DNA of 64,000 nt, from positions 62,001 through 126,000 of the forward strand of contig JAJPYB010000009.1 in NCBI GenBank assembly GCA_021205185.1. The letters run 5' to 3'. The stretch comes from Ruminococcus sp. (GTDB lineage: Bacteria; Bacillota; Clostridia; Oscillospirales; Ruminococcaceae). Position 1 is the stretch's first letter. The number at the start of each line of letters is the position of its first letter. A program made the position numbers and the translations under genes. Positions 9,239 through 19,309 of this stretch are shown here, piece by piece. The notes below the pieces were generated by a model. That model searched no databases, had not been told where the DNA came from, and worked only from the letters and a program-made list of their open reading frames with translations.

Positions 9239-11878
9239 CTACAGTAGTTCCTTGTGCTTTTTAAAGTAAATATGCTTTGCTACGCTTACAAGGCCAAGAT
9301 AGCAGAGTACGTCTAACATCAAAAATAGATAATATCCAATCGGAAGAGCCGTTAAATTCATATAATGTCCAATCGGAGTGACTGTGATAATTGAAAACAG
9401 AGCAATGCCTACTAGAGTAACTACTAAAACAAGCTTTGACGGTTTGCTTTGAGCAAACGGTATTTTACTTGTCCGCAATAGATGAAGGATTAAAACCTGC
9501 GTCCACATTGATTCTAAAAACCAGCCCGTCTGAAAGGTCGTTACAAACGTCAGCTGCCCGACAGAGTCGAGCTGTGAAAACGCACCGCCGCATACGGCAG
9601 GGCAGAGGACAAAGAATAAAAACGCAAACGTCAGTATATCAAACACCGAGCTAATTGGCCCGAATCGGAGCATAAATTTCCCTAAATTTTTACCGTTCCA
9701 ACGAACTGGTTTTTCAAGCTGTTCGGAGTCGACGTTATCCCATGGCAAAATCAAGCAAAGAATATCGTACAGCAAATTCAAGAGGAGGAGCTGAAGGGAA
9801 GTCATTGGGAAAAATGGTAGAAGAATACTCGCAACAACCACGGCGAAGATATTTCCTAAATTTGAAGAAGCGGTGATTTTAATATATTTTGTCATATTGA
9901 CAAACGCTTTTCGTCCTTCTAAAATGCTACGTCTTAATACATTTAAGTCTTTCTTTAGCAGAATTACATCTGCACTTTCCTTTACTGCGTCTGCAGCCGT
10001 GTCTACTGAAATCCCAACATTCGCCTTAAGCTCAGCAGGAAGATCGTTCATTCCGTCGCCCACAAATCCAACTGTGTGACCGTTGGATTGTAGAATCTCA
10101 ATAATTTGAGCCTTTTGTTTTGGTGAAAGCTCGGCAAATACCTTCGTGTTTTCTATAGCTATTGGGATGTCATTTTCTGAAAGAGCATCAAAACCGGCTC
10201 CTGTTAATACGGATTTTGTATCGATTCCAAGGCGTGAGCAAACTGACAGGGTGGTTTTCATGTCATCTCCTGTTAAAACTCTGACGTCAACTTTTAATTC
10301 CTTCAAGCTTTTTATTGTTTCAGCGGCGCTTTTTTTAGGTGCATCAAAAAACGCAAGATAGCCGATTAGTACAAAATCTGAATTATCATTGCTAAGCACC
10401 GCTTCATTTGTATTTCTATAAGCTACTGCAAGTACCTTCATCCCGTCTTCGGTAAGGTCGTCTGTGACTGCGTGAACGCTTTTTAGTGTGTCGTTGTTTA
10501 CAGATATTTTTTCACCTTTAAATTCTGCGTACTTACACTTTGACAGTACGCTTTCAACGCTCCCTTTTATGATATGTAAATTATCTTTTTCACCTTTTAG
10601 TAAAACTCCGACATATTTGTGATCATAATCAAACGGCTGCTCATCCAAGAGAACGCTATCATTCAAAAGTGTCTGAAATCGTTCTCTTTCATTTGGAATA
10701 TCGCCATATTTCAGTATTGCTGTGTCGAGGTGATTTTTAACGCCGCTATGGTAGTGACTGTTTAAAAATGCATAGTTTAAAACCGTCTGACTTTCATTGC
10801 CAAGAATATCCATATAGTATTCAAGCATAATTGTGTCCTCGGTTAATGTTCCTGTCTTATCAACGCACAGCACGTCCATACCGCCAAGCGTCTGCATAGC
10901 GTTTATGTTTTTTACTACCGTTTGTTCCTTGCCCATTTGATGAGCGCCCTTTGCCATACAAGCGCTTACAACCATTGGTAGCATTTCAGGCGTAAGTCCC
11001 ACCGCTACAGAAAGGGCAAACAAAAATGCTTCTAACCAATTGTGCTGAGTTAGTCCGCTTGCTACAAACACAACAGGCAACAAAATCACCATAAATCGTA
11101 TTAAGACCCATGCAATTGAACCCGAACCGTTGTCAAAGCCTTGCTTTTGATCAAGCCGTTCGGTATCCAAGCCGCCGTAAAATGTGTTTACTCCGACTGC
11201 TTGTACTACGCCAATGCCAACACCGCCTGTAACAGAAGTTCCTTGAAAGACGATGTTTGTGTAATCGCTAAGCTTTTGCGGCTTGCCCTGCGGCTTTACA
11301 GGACTTTTTTCAAAGCTTTCGCTCTCACCAGTTATTACTGATTGCGAAACGAACAAATCTCTTGCTTCTGTGAGTTCAATATCCGCAGGTATGCGATCTC
11401 CGGCTTCTATGCGAACTAAGTCGCCAACTACCAGATCCTCAGAGGAAATTTCCTGCCAGATGCTATCTCTGCAAACGGATACAGTCGTTTCAGTCAGGCT
11501 TGCCAGCCTGTCAGCAACACGCTTTGCTCGCAGCTCCTGAATCAGACGAACAATTCCGCCAAGCAAAAGCATTATACAGATGATAATAACAGAAGAGAAG
11601 CTTTGACCGTATTTGTTTGGTGAAAGCACGTCAGTAATCAGCGAAACTACTGCCAGTACAAATAAAATAATTGAAAAGGGGTTTATAAACGCTCTGCGAA
11701 TGCTTTTAATAGCCGATGTTTGGCTTTTGTTTATTTGTTTGTTGCTTCCATATTTTTTTCTGCTTTCATAAATCTGCTCTCCATTTAAGCCGGTTTTACC
11801 ACCGCTATTATTAAGCTCTTTGCCGTCAATATGAATAAACGAATTTTTTGTTTGCCGATGATGAACAGTGTCCTTCAT
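9239..11878 (-). CDS. mgtA: Magnesium-translocating P-type ATPase (copy 2)
   Basis: [26 protein letters not shown] motifs; paralog of the 4695-7460 product. Confidence 0.9.
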   Translation of the reverse strand: MKDTVHHRQTKNSFIHIDGKELNNSGGKTGLNGEQIYESRKKYGSNKQINKSQTSAIKSIRRAFINPFSIILFVLAVVSLITDVLSPNKYGQSFSSVIIICIMLLLGGIVRLIQELRAKRVADRLASLTETTVSVCRDSIWQEISSEDLVVGDLVRIEAGDRIPADIELTEARDLFVSQSVITGESESFEKSPVKPQGKPQKLSDYTNIVFQGTSVTGGVGIGVVQAVGVNTFYGGLDTERLDQKQGFDNGSGSIAWVLIRFMVILLPVVFVASGLTQHNWLEAFLFALSVAVGLTPEMLPMVVSACMAKGAHQMGKEQTVVKNINAMQTLGGMDVLCVDKTGTLTEDTIMLEYYMDILGNESQTVLNYAFLNSHYHSGVKNHLDTAILKYGDIPNERERFQTLLNDSVLLDEQPFDYDHKYVGVLLKGEKDNLHIIKGSVESVLSKCKYAEFKGEKISVNNDTLKSVHAVTDDLTEDGMKVLAVAYRNTNEAVLSNDNSDFVLIGYLAFFDAPKKSAAETIKSLKELKVDVRVLTGDDMKTTLSVCSRLGIDTKSVLTGAGFDALSENDIPIAIENTKVFAELSPKQKAQIIEILQSNGHTVGFVGDGMNDLPAELKANVGISVDTAADAVKESADVILLKKDLNVLRRSILEGRKAFVNMTKYIKITASSNLGNIFAVVVASILLPFFPMTSLQLLLLNLLYDILCLILPWDNVDSEQLEKPVRWNGKNLGKFMLRFGPISSVFDILTFAFLFFVLCPAVCGGAFSQLDSVGQLTFVTTFQTGWFLESMWTQVLILHLLRTSKIPFAQSKPSKLVLVVTLVGIALFSIITVTPIGHYMNLTALPIGYYLFLMLDVLCYLGLVSVAKHIYFKKHKELL

Positions 11879-12046
11879 AAGCTTCGCCTCCTTTTGATTT
11901 TAATGCTCATAGTTCTCATAGTTATAGTCCAAGCAATAGTCTGCTTACTTATTATAGCATATAAATCGGCTTTTGAATCTTGTTTTTTTCTTGCTTTAAA
12001 ATTATTGGTATAATATTTTTCAGAGCAAAATCAGTGAATATGCAAA

Positions 12047-12075
12047 AAAGGGCAAGCTGTTTCTGCTTGCCCTTT
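12047..12075 (-). terminator. Rho-independent terminator of the S1-domain gene
   Basis: AAAGGGCAAGC-tgtttct-GCTTGCCCTTT; T-tract on minus strand. Confidence 0.85.
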
Positions 12076-12080
12076 AGTTT

Positions 12081-12998
12081 TTAAAACACCGATATTATCT
12101 TTCTTTCACTTTCCTTCGTCGAATATTCCCAGTGGGTTATGCTGCCCGAGCTTATATAATAATCGAACGACTTATCCGTTTCGTCGTCATCAAAAACATC
12201 GACAATAATAAGCTTGACCTTCATCTTTTCCGGAATTATAGATTTTATGTAGACTGACGTTTTTTGCCCGACAAAAACGTCGCTCCTGCTTTCTGCAAGT
12301 CCTGCAAGGTTAGGCTTAAGCTCAATGAAAATCCCATAGCTTTCAATAGAGCGTATAATTCCGCCGACAGTCTGACCTGCTTTAAAAAGGCTTGCATTTT
12401 GCTCCCATGTTCCTAAAAGCTCCTTGTGTGACAGATATATTCTGTAATTGTCTGTAGATTTGACGATTGCGTTTATTTCCTGACCGTTATAAAAGCGATC
12501 TCTGGGGTGAGAAATTCTCGATACGGAAATGGCGTCTATTGGAATTAGTGATGATATTCCACAGCATATATCTACAAAACAGCCGAACTGCTCTAAGTGA
12601 GTTACCTTTGCAGGAATAATATCTCCGGGAAGTAAATTTGCTATGTAATTTTCATAAGCTTCAAGCTGCGCTTCTCTGCGTGAAAGTATGGCAGTTTTCT
12701 CTTCACCGTTTTCTTCAACCGACAATACTTTAAAGCAAACAGGCTTGTTTACTCGTGATAAAAGAGCTATATCTCTTGTCGTTCCGTCGTCAATTCCAAC
12801 TGCGCCTTCAAACCTGGGAATAATTCCCTTGCAGCAAGGAAGGTCTACTAACAGGTTGTGGTCGGTGTCGCACATTACAGCCTTAGCTTCAAGAATTTGT
12901 CCTCGTTCCTTGGCTTCATATATTCCTTGTATTGTTTGAATTGACTGTTTATTTGAGGCTTGCGATATAAGCTTTCCCTCAGGGTAATATTTGTTCAT
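12081..12998 (-). CDS. S1 RNA-binding domain protein
   Basis: S1-like repeats (LLPGDIIPAKVTHLEQFGCFVDICCGISSLIP; GQTVGGIIRSIESYGIFIELKPNLAGL). Confidence 0.8.
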   Translation of the reverse strand: MNKYYPEGKLISQASNKQSIQTIQGIYEAKERGQILEAKAVMCDTDHNLLVDLPCCKGIIPRFEGAVGIDDGTTRDIALLSRVNKPVCFKVLSVEENGEEKTAILSRREAQLEAYENYIANLLPGDIIPAKVTHLEQFGCFVDICCGISSLIPIDAISVSRISHPRDRFYNGQEINAIVKSTDNYRIYLSHKELLGTWEQNASLFKAGQTVGGIIRSIESYGIFIELKPNLAGLAESRSDVFVGQKTSVYIKSIIPEKMKVKLIIVDVFDDDETDKSFDYYISSGSITHWEYSTKESERKIISVF

Positions 12999-13096
12999 TT
13001 TGTCCTCCTAAAAGCGTTTTTAATCTCTTGTTCAATATATTCCAAGCAAAAGGGGAATATGACATTTTGTGTTTCTGTCAAGATTGAGCAAAAAAT

Positions 13097-13125
13097 TTGC
13101 GTTTTGGTAAATTATGTGGTATACT
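13097..13125 (+). promoter_or_regulatory. Putative sigma-A promoter for the DUF951-prfA unit
   Basis: TTGCGT - 17 nt - TATACT. Confidence 0.5.
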
Positions 13126-13184
13126 TAAATACAGTATATGTTTGGCGGTAACAGGCAGGAATACTTAAATTTTGGGAGGCTATT

Positions 13185-13367
13185 ATGGATGTAAGAGCAG
13201 GTGACATACTTGTTATGAAAAAGAAGCACCCGTGCGGTGAGAACAAGATGCTTGTTTTACGTTCGGGAATGGATTTTAAGCTACGATGTGTTGGTTGCGG
13301 TCGGGAATTTATGATTCCGAGAGCAAAGGCAGAAAAGAATATTAAAAATATATCGAGAGAAGATTAA
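13185..13367 (+). CDS. DUF951 domain-containing protein
   Basis: MKKKHPCGENKMLVLRSGMDFKLRCVGCGREFMIPRAK. Confidence 0.85.
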   Translation: MDVRAGDILVMKKKHPCGENKMLVLRSGMDFKLRCVGCGREFMIPRAKAEKNIKNISRED

Positions 13368-13391
13368 GCAATACAAAGGAGTAGAATTTAT

Positions 13392-14471
13392 ATGTTTGAA
13401 AAATTATTAGCGCTTGAACAAAAATACGAGGATATAAGCATTAAGCTTACTGATCCTGATGTTATATCGGACAATAAGCAGTATACAGCACTTATGAAGG
13501 AGTATAAGAATCTGACACCTATAATTGAAAAATTCAGGGAATATAAAAAGGCGAAGGATGCGTTTGATGAAGCGAACGAGCTGTTAGACGCCGGAAGCCT
13601 TGAAAAGGACTTTAAAGAAATGGTTCAGCTTCAATTTGAAGAATCAAAGGAGCAAATGGCGGCTATTGAGGAGGAGCTTAAAATTATGCTCCTTCCAAAG
13701 GACCCGAACGATGATAAAAACGTTATCATTGAAATTCGTGGCGGCGCAGGCGGCGAGGAAGCTTCGCTTTTTGCAAATTCGCTCTATAGAATGTACACAA
13801 TGTACGCTGATTCTAAAGGCTGGAAGCACGAGGTTATGAATGCAAATGAAACTGAGCTCGGCGGCTACAAGGAAATTTCCTTTAGCATTGAGGGTGAAGG
13901 CGCATATTCAAGGCTAAAGTACGAAAGCGGAGTCCACAGAGTTCAGCGTGTGCCTGAAACTGAGTCGCAGGGAAGAGTTCACACCTCTACCGTTACAGTT
14001 GCGGTACTTCCAGAGGCTGAAGAGGTTGAGTTTGAAATTAATGAAGCGACAGATTTAAAGATTGACGTTTTCAGAGCAAGCGGCGCAGGCGGCCAGCATA
14101 TTAACAAGACGGAATCGGCTGTAAGAATTACCTATCTTCCAACAGGTCTTGTTGTTGAATGTCAGGATGAGCGCAGCCAGTTTAAAAATAAAGAGAGAGC
14201 TATGAAAATCCTTCGTTCGAGGCTTTATGAGGAGCAGTTAAGAGCGCAGGAAAATGAAATTGCTGCAGAGCGCCGTTCTCAGGTTGGAACAGGCGACCGT
14301 TCAGAAAGAATACGCACCTATAATTTTCCTGAGGGAAGAATAAGCGATCACAGAATCGGTCTTACCATTTATAGACTTGAGCAGTTTCTAAATGGTAATT
14401 TAGATGAAGTGATTGACGCTCTTGCAACGGCCGATCAAGCTGCAAAGCTTTCAATGCAAAATGATGAATAG
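13392..14471 (+). CDS. prfA: Peptide chain release factor 1
   Basis: GGQ motif ([25 protein letters not shown]), RF1 length. Confidence 0.96.
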   Translation: MFEKLLALEQKYEDISIKLTDPDVISDNKQYTALMKEYKNLTPIIEKFREYKKAKDAFDEANELLDAGSLEKDFKEMVQLQFEESKEQMAAIEEELKIMLLPKDPNDDKNVIIEIRGGAGGEEASLFANSLYRMYTMYADSKGWKHEVMNANETELGGYKEISFSIEGEGAYSRLKYESGVHRVQRVPETESQGRVHTSTVTVAVLPEAEEVEFEINEATDLKIDVFRASGAGGQHINKTESAVRITYLPTGLVVECQDERSQFKNKERAMKILRSRLYEEQLRAQENEIAAERRSQVGTGDRSERIRTYNFPEGRISDHRIGLTIYRLEQFLNGNLDEVIDALATADQAAKLSMQNDE

Positions 14472-14482
14472 AGGGAACTTAA

Positions 14483-15508
14483 ATGTTCGACACGAAAATA
14501 TTACCGCCCTCTGAAGAAAATATAGACTATTGCGCCACGCTCATAAATCAAGGCGAAATTGTAGGTATGCCTACTGAGACTGTTTACGGACTTGCCGCAA
14601 ACGCTTATAATGAAGAGGCTGTAAAAAAGGTCTTTTCAGCAAAGGGCAGGCCAGCTGACAATCCGCTGATTGTTCATATTGCTGAAATTGATATGCTTTA
14701 TGAGCTGGCTTTGGAAGTACCTGAAAACGCCAGACTTTTAGCCCAAAAATTTTGGGGCGGACCGCTTACAATGGTTCTGCCAAAGTCTGAAAAGATACCG
14801 TTTATAACAAGCGGCGGACTTAATACTGTTGGTATAAGAATGCCGTCGCACAATATAGCCAGAAGCTTTATTAAAGCCTGCGGCGTACCTATTGCAGCAC
14901 CGTCTGCAAATATTTCTGGAAGACCTAGTCCTACTACAGCTCGTCACGTTATTGATGATATGAATGGAAAAATTCCTGCAATTTTAGACGGCGGTGAGTG
15001 TACGGTAGGGGTTGAGTCTACCGTAATCTGTTTTGAAAATGAGGGCGTAAGAATTTTAAGGCCGGGCGGAATTACAAAGGATGATCTTTTAACGGTTGTC
15101 GATAATGTTATTCTGGACAAGGGAATATTATCTGAGGTCGATATTACTGAAAAAGCCGCTTCACCCGGTATGAAGTACAAGCATTATTCTCCAAAGGCAA
15201 GGGTTATTTTAGTCAATGGTTCGCTTGATAATTTTTTAAAGTATGCACGTGACAACGCTGATGACGAAACTTTCCTTATGTGCTTTGACGATGATAAGGA
15301 TAAAATTCCAGAAGGCTTAAATTGCGTGTTTTACGGTAGCTCTTCAAAAGAGCAGGCGAAGAATCTTTTTCTGACTTTAAGGAAGCTCGACGAGCTGGGC
15401 GCGAAAAAGGTTTATGCCAGAGTGCCTAGTGTTGAGGGGGTTGGGCTTGCCGTTTACAATAGGATTTTAAGAGCGGCGTCATTTGACGTTGTAGAGGTTG
15501 GTGAGTAG
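14483..15508 (+). CDS. L-threonylcarbamoyladenylate synthase (Sua5/YwlC)
   Basis: PTETVYGLAANA, KGRPADNPLIVHI, Sua5 C-terminal domain. Confidence 0.93.
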   Translation: MFDTKILPPSEENIDYCATLINQGEIVGMPTETVYGLAANAYNEEAVKKVFSAKGRPADNPLIVHIAEIDMLYELALEVPENARLLAQKFWGGPLTMVLPKSEKIPFITSGGLNTVGIRMPSHNIARSFIKACGVPIAAPSANISGRPSPTTARHVIDDMNGKIPAILDGGECTVGVESTVICFENEGVRILRPGGITKDDLLTVVDNVILDKGILSEVDITEKAASPGMKYKHYSPKARVILVNGSLDNFLKYARDNADDETFLMCFDDDKDKIPEGLNCVFYGSSSKEQAKNLFLTLRKLDELGAKKVYARVPSVEGVGLAVYNRILRAASFDVVEVGE

Positions 15509-16127
15509 AGTGCCGCTGATTGTAGGACTTACAGGACAAAGCGGAGCTGGCAAAAGTACCGCTTCAAGTATTTTCAGACGTCTTGGAGCATATGTAATAG
15601 ACTGTGATGAGATTGCAAGAAGTGTAACGAGTGACAATAGCCAATGCAACAAGGAGCTCAGTCAGTATTTTTCCGAATGCTTTGATGAGAACTTGCATTT
15701 AGATCGAAAAAAAATGGCTGATATAATATTTTCAGACGAGAAAAAGCTCAAAACACAAAATGCGATAATTTTTAAATATATAACTATTGAGATTGACGCT
15801 GTGCTTAGTGCGTGTAATCAGGATTACATAATCCTTGATGCGCCAACATTATTTCAAAGTGGGCTTGATAAACGCTGTGTTGCTATTATAGGCGTTCTGA
15901 GTGATACTGCTAAGAGATTTGAACGAATCAAGGCACGGGACAGTTTGTCTGACAAAAGCATTTTACTTAGATTTTCATCACAGCAGGACGACGATTTTTT
16001 TCAAAAGAACTGCGATATAGTTATTTACAACAATTCAAGCCTTGATGAGCTTGAGGTTAACGTAAAGAAGGCTCTTGAAAAAATTGAGGAGATAGTTAAT
16101 GGCAAAAAACCGAAAGAGAAGAATTAA
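15498..16127 (+). CDS. coaE: Dephospho-CoA kinase
   Basis: GLTGQSGAGKST P-loop, VIDCDEIAR motif; true start may be GTG at 15510. Confidence 0.85.
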   Translation: MVSRVPLIVGLTGQSGAGKSTASSIFRRLGAYVIDCDEIARSVTSDNSQCNKELSQYFSECFDENLHLDRKKMADIIFSDEKKLKTQNAIIFKYITIEIDAVLSACNQDYIILDAPTLFQSGLDKRCVAIIGVLSDTAKRFERIKARDSLSDKSILLRFSSQQDDDFFQKNCDIVIYNNSSLDELEVNVKKALEKIEEIVNGKKPKEKN

Positions 16128-16692
16128 ACCGCTCGGTTGGTTTGTTATATTTGTGCTTATTACGTTATTGCTGATTGTAGCAATTTACAGCGTTTCTAAG
16201 CTTATTCCATTTTTCTCAAAGCAGTATTTCTATCAGCAAAACTACGCTGAATATGTTGAGAAATACAGTCAAGAATATGATTTAGACCCGCTGTACGTAT
16301 ACTCTGTTATAAAGGTTGAAAGTGATTTTAATCCTGACGCTACTTCTTCGGCGGGCGCTACCGGTCTTATGCAAATTATGCCGATTTCGTTTGAAGAGGT
16401 GGCCGAAAAATTAGGGGAAGCAGATGAGGTCAGCTACAGCGATATGAAGGATCCTGAAACGAACATCAGATACGGCTGCTATATTTTGCGGCAGCTGCTT
16501 GATGAGTTCGGAGATTACAGAATTGCGTCAGCTGCATATAACGGAGGAATAGGAAACGTTGAAGGCTGGGTTGAGGAAGGAATTATTTCGCTTGATGATT
16601 TTGACGTCGAAGCGATTCCGCTCAGCGAAACAAGACATTATGTCAGAAAAATCGTATCTACTTACGAGAATTATAAAAATCTGTATGAATAA
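16099..16692 (+). CDS. Lytic transglycosylase (SLT domain), membrane anchored
   Basis: VESDFNPDATSSAGATGLMQIMP and AAYNGGIGNV motifs after one TM. Confidence 0.92.
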   Translation: MAKNRKRRIKPLGWFVIFVLITLLLIVAIYSVSKLIPFFSKQYFYQQNYAEYVEKYSQEYDLDPLYVYSVIKVESDFNPDATSSAGATGLMQIMPISFEEVAEKLGEADEVSYSDMKDPETNIRYGCYILRQLLDEFGDYRIASAAYNGGIGNVEGWVEEGIISLDDFDVEAIPLSETRHYVRKIVSTYENYKNLYE

Positions 16693-16716
16693 TTTTAGTT
16701 GGAGGAGTGTAAAAAC

Positions 16717-18114
16717 ATGAGTGAGAATAGCACTAATGAATTAAAGGAAAGGTTGTTTACAAAGAAGAAGAACGCTTGTCTCACCCTTAGCGATGAGGAA
16801 ATAAGTGATGCTTATGACTTTTGCGAAGACTACAAAAGGTTCTTAAACGTGGCAAAGACAGAGCGCGAAGCTGTAAAGGAAGCTGTAAGGCTTGCTAATG
16901 CTAACGGCTTTGTAGAATTTGACTTTGACAAAAAGCTAAAGCCCGGAGATAAGGTCTACAAGGTAAACCGAGATAAGGCAATTTTACTTGCTGTTATTGG
17001 AAATGACGATATAAGCGAGGGAGTAAGAATTTCTGCCGCACATATTGATTCGCCGAGAGTTGATTTAAAGCAAAATCCTGTTTACGAGGACTCGGAGCTT
17101 GCGCTGTTTAAGACGCACTATTACGGCGGAATCAAGAAGTATCAATGGACGACAATTCCGCTTTCACTTCATGGGGTAGTATATCTGGAAAACGGAGAAA
17201 GAGTTGAAATAAATATAGGTGAGCAGGAGAGCGACCCTGTGTTTTGCATCACCGATTTACTCCCTCATTTAGCAACAAGCCAGATGAAGCGTCCTTCAAG
17301 TGAAGTTGTAAAGGGAGAAGAGCTTAATATTCTTATCGGTTCTCGTCCGTTCAAGGACGATAAGGAGTCAGAAAAAGTAAAGCTCAACATTCTGAAGCTT
17401 CTGAATGAGAAGTATGGAATTTTAGAGGACGATTTTGTGTCTGCTGAGCTTGAAGCTGTTCCTGCGTTTAAAGCTAAGGATCTGGGCTTTGACAGAAGTA
17501 TGGTGGGAGCATACGGTCAGGACGACAGAGTTTGTGCTTATACTGCTTTAAAGGCAATTCTGGACACTACCGCTCCAAAGAAAACTGCAGTTACTGTTCT
17601 GACCGATAAGGAGGAAACAGGAAGCGACGGAAATACAGGCTTAAACAGCGCCTATTTAACCTACTTTTTGAGCGACCTTGCTGAAAATATGGGAGCGATT
17701 CCTCGCCACGTAATTTCTGCTTCTGAGTGCCTTTCGGCAGACGTTAACGCGGCTGTTGACCCGACATTTCCCGATGTTACAGAAGCAAGAAACGCTTCAA
17801 AAATCAATTACGGCGTTGTTGTAACAAAGTTTACAGGCGCAAGAGGTAAGTCTGGCACCAGCGACGCTTCTGCTGAATACGTTTACAGAGTGAGAAATTT
17901 GCTCGATAAAAACGGCGTAGTATGGCAGACAGGAGAGCTGGGAAAGGTAGATATTGGCGGCGGCGGAACGGTTGCACAGTATATTGCAAACCTTGACATT
18001 GATGTTATTGATGTCGGTGTGCCAATTCTTTCGATGCACGCACCTTTTGAGGTTGCGTCAAAGGTAGATACCTATATGGCTTACAGAGCGTTTAAAGTAT
18101 TTTTTGCAGATTAG
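16717..18114 (+). CDS. M18 family aminopeptidase
   Basis: SAAHIDSPRVDLK, DKEETGSDGNTG, LSMHAPFEVASK; start set at ATG after SD GGAGGAG. Confidence 0.88.
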   Translation: MSENSTNELKERLFTKKKNACLTLSDEEISDAYDFCEDYKRFLNVAKTEREAVKEAVRLANANGFVEFDFDKKLKPGDKVYKVNRDKAILLAVIGNDDISEGVRISAAHIDSPRVDLKQNPVYEDSELALFKTHYYGGIKKYQWTTIPLSLHGVVYLENGERVEINIGEQESDPVFCITDLLPHLATSQMKRPSSEVVKGEELNILIGSRPFKDDKESEKVKLNILKLLNEKYGILEDDFVSAELEAVPAFKAKDLGFDRSMVGAYGQDDRVCAYTALKAILDTTAPKKTAVTVLTDKEETGSDGNTGLNSAYLTYFLSDLAENMGAIPRHVISASECLSADVNAAVDPTFPDVTEARNASKINYGVVVTKFTGARGKSGTSDASAEYVYRVRNLLDKNGVVWQTGELGKVDIGGGGTVAQYIANLDIDVIDVGVPILSMHAPFEVASKVDTYMAYRAFKVFFAD

Positions 18115-18195
18115 TACACTAAAATTTAATTGATAGCAAAGTCGCTGAACATATTCTTTTTTGTATGCTTGGCGGCTTGTTTTTGAGGAAAAGCA

Positions 18196-19146
18196 ATGCG
18201 GGAATTTATAATTTCAAAAAATGATGCAGGGCAAAGGGTTGATAAATTTTTATCAAAGGCTGTCAAAAGGCTTCCATCGGCTCTTATGTATAAATACATT
18301 CGCATCAAGCGGATTAAGCTAAATGGAAAGCGTTGCGAAATATCATCCAAACTTTGCGAGGGCGACGTAATGCAGCTTTACATAAACGATGAGTTCTTTG
18401 AGGAGCCTTCAAATTTGGATTTTATGACAGCGCCTGCATCTCTTAATGTTGTCTATGAGGACGAAAATATACTTGTAGTCAACAAGAAAACAGGCCTTGT
18501 AGTTCACGAGGATAACGATAATACAAGCGACACGCTTATAAATAGAATTAAGCGTTATCTTTATGATAAAGGCGAATACAATCCGAATGAGGAGGCTTCG
18601 TTTGCACCTGCCCTTTGCAACAGAATCGACAGAAATACCGAGGGACTTGTAATTTGCGCTAAGAACGCTGAAGCTTTAAGAATTTTAAATCAGAAAATCA
18701 AGGACAGAGAGATTAAGAAAAAGTACCGCTGTGTTTGTGTTGGAAGCTTCGATAAAAAGAGCGACGAGCTATCTGCATATTTGGTTAAGGACGAGAGCAA
18801 CAACAAAGTAAAGATTTATGACCGACAGGTACCTGATTCAAAAAAGATAATTACAAGGTATAAGGTCTTAAAACAAAAGGGGGAGCTTTCTCTTTTGGAG
18901 GTTGATTTAGTTACAGGCAGAACACACCAGATAAGAGCGCATTTAGCTTATATAGGACACCCTTTGCTTGGCGACGGTAAGTACGGAATAAATTCAATTA
19001 ACCGTAAATTTAATGTCAAGACACAAGCTCTTTGTTCATATTCATTGAGATTTGAATTTTCAACAGAATCGGGTTTGCTTGAATACCTAAACGGTAAGGA
19101 AATTAAGCTGGATCACACCTGGTTCGAGAATAAGCTATTTGACTGA
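18196..19146 (+). CDS. RluA-family pseudouridine synthase with S4 domain
   Basis: CNRIDRNTEGLVICAK, VTGRTHQIRAHLAYIGHPLLGD. Confidence 0.9.
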   Translation: MREFIISKNDAGQRVDKFLSKAVKRLPSALMYKYIRIKRIKLNGKRCEISSKLCEGDVMQLYINDEFFEEPSNLDFMTAPASLNVVYEDENILVVNKKTGLVVHEDNDNTSDTLINRIKRYLYDKGEYNPNEEASFAPALCNRIDRNTEGLVICAKNAEALRILNQKIKDREIKKKYRCVCVGSFDKKSDELSAYLVKDESNNKVKIYDRQVPDSKKIITRYKVLKQKGELSLLEVDLVTGRTHQIRAHLAYIGHPLLGDGKYGINSINRKFNVKTQALCSYSLRFEFSTESGLLEYLNGKEIKLDHTWFENKLFD

Positions 19147-19192
19147 ATTTTGTACTTTTTGTCAGACGCTCGAATTATGAGGAATTTTGTTG

Positions 19193-19221
19193 TTGATTTT
19201 GTCTAAGGATTGTGATATAAT
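19193..19221 (+). promoter_or_regulatory. Putative sigma-A promoter for the PHP-malic enzyme unit
   Basis: TTGATT - 17 nt - TATAAT. Confidence 0.5.
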
Positions 19222-19309
19222 TAAACTTGTATAAGCCGAATAGAAATGCACTTTTCGTCTTAATATTAAAGCTTTGGCTATACAATATTGGTATACATAG
19301 GAGCAAAAC

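Noticed and set aside
11879-11925. Short ORF MRTMSIKIKRRRSL overlapping the start of the second mgtA
   Set aside because: No SD for its own start, and the RRR arises from the SD AGGAGG of mgtA; most likely chance
19222-19309. Possible structured 5' UTR before the PHP gene (GTATAAGCC...GGCTATAC)
   Set aside because: Short imperfect pairing with a bulge and a large AT-rich interior; not convincing without covariation
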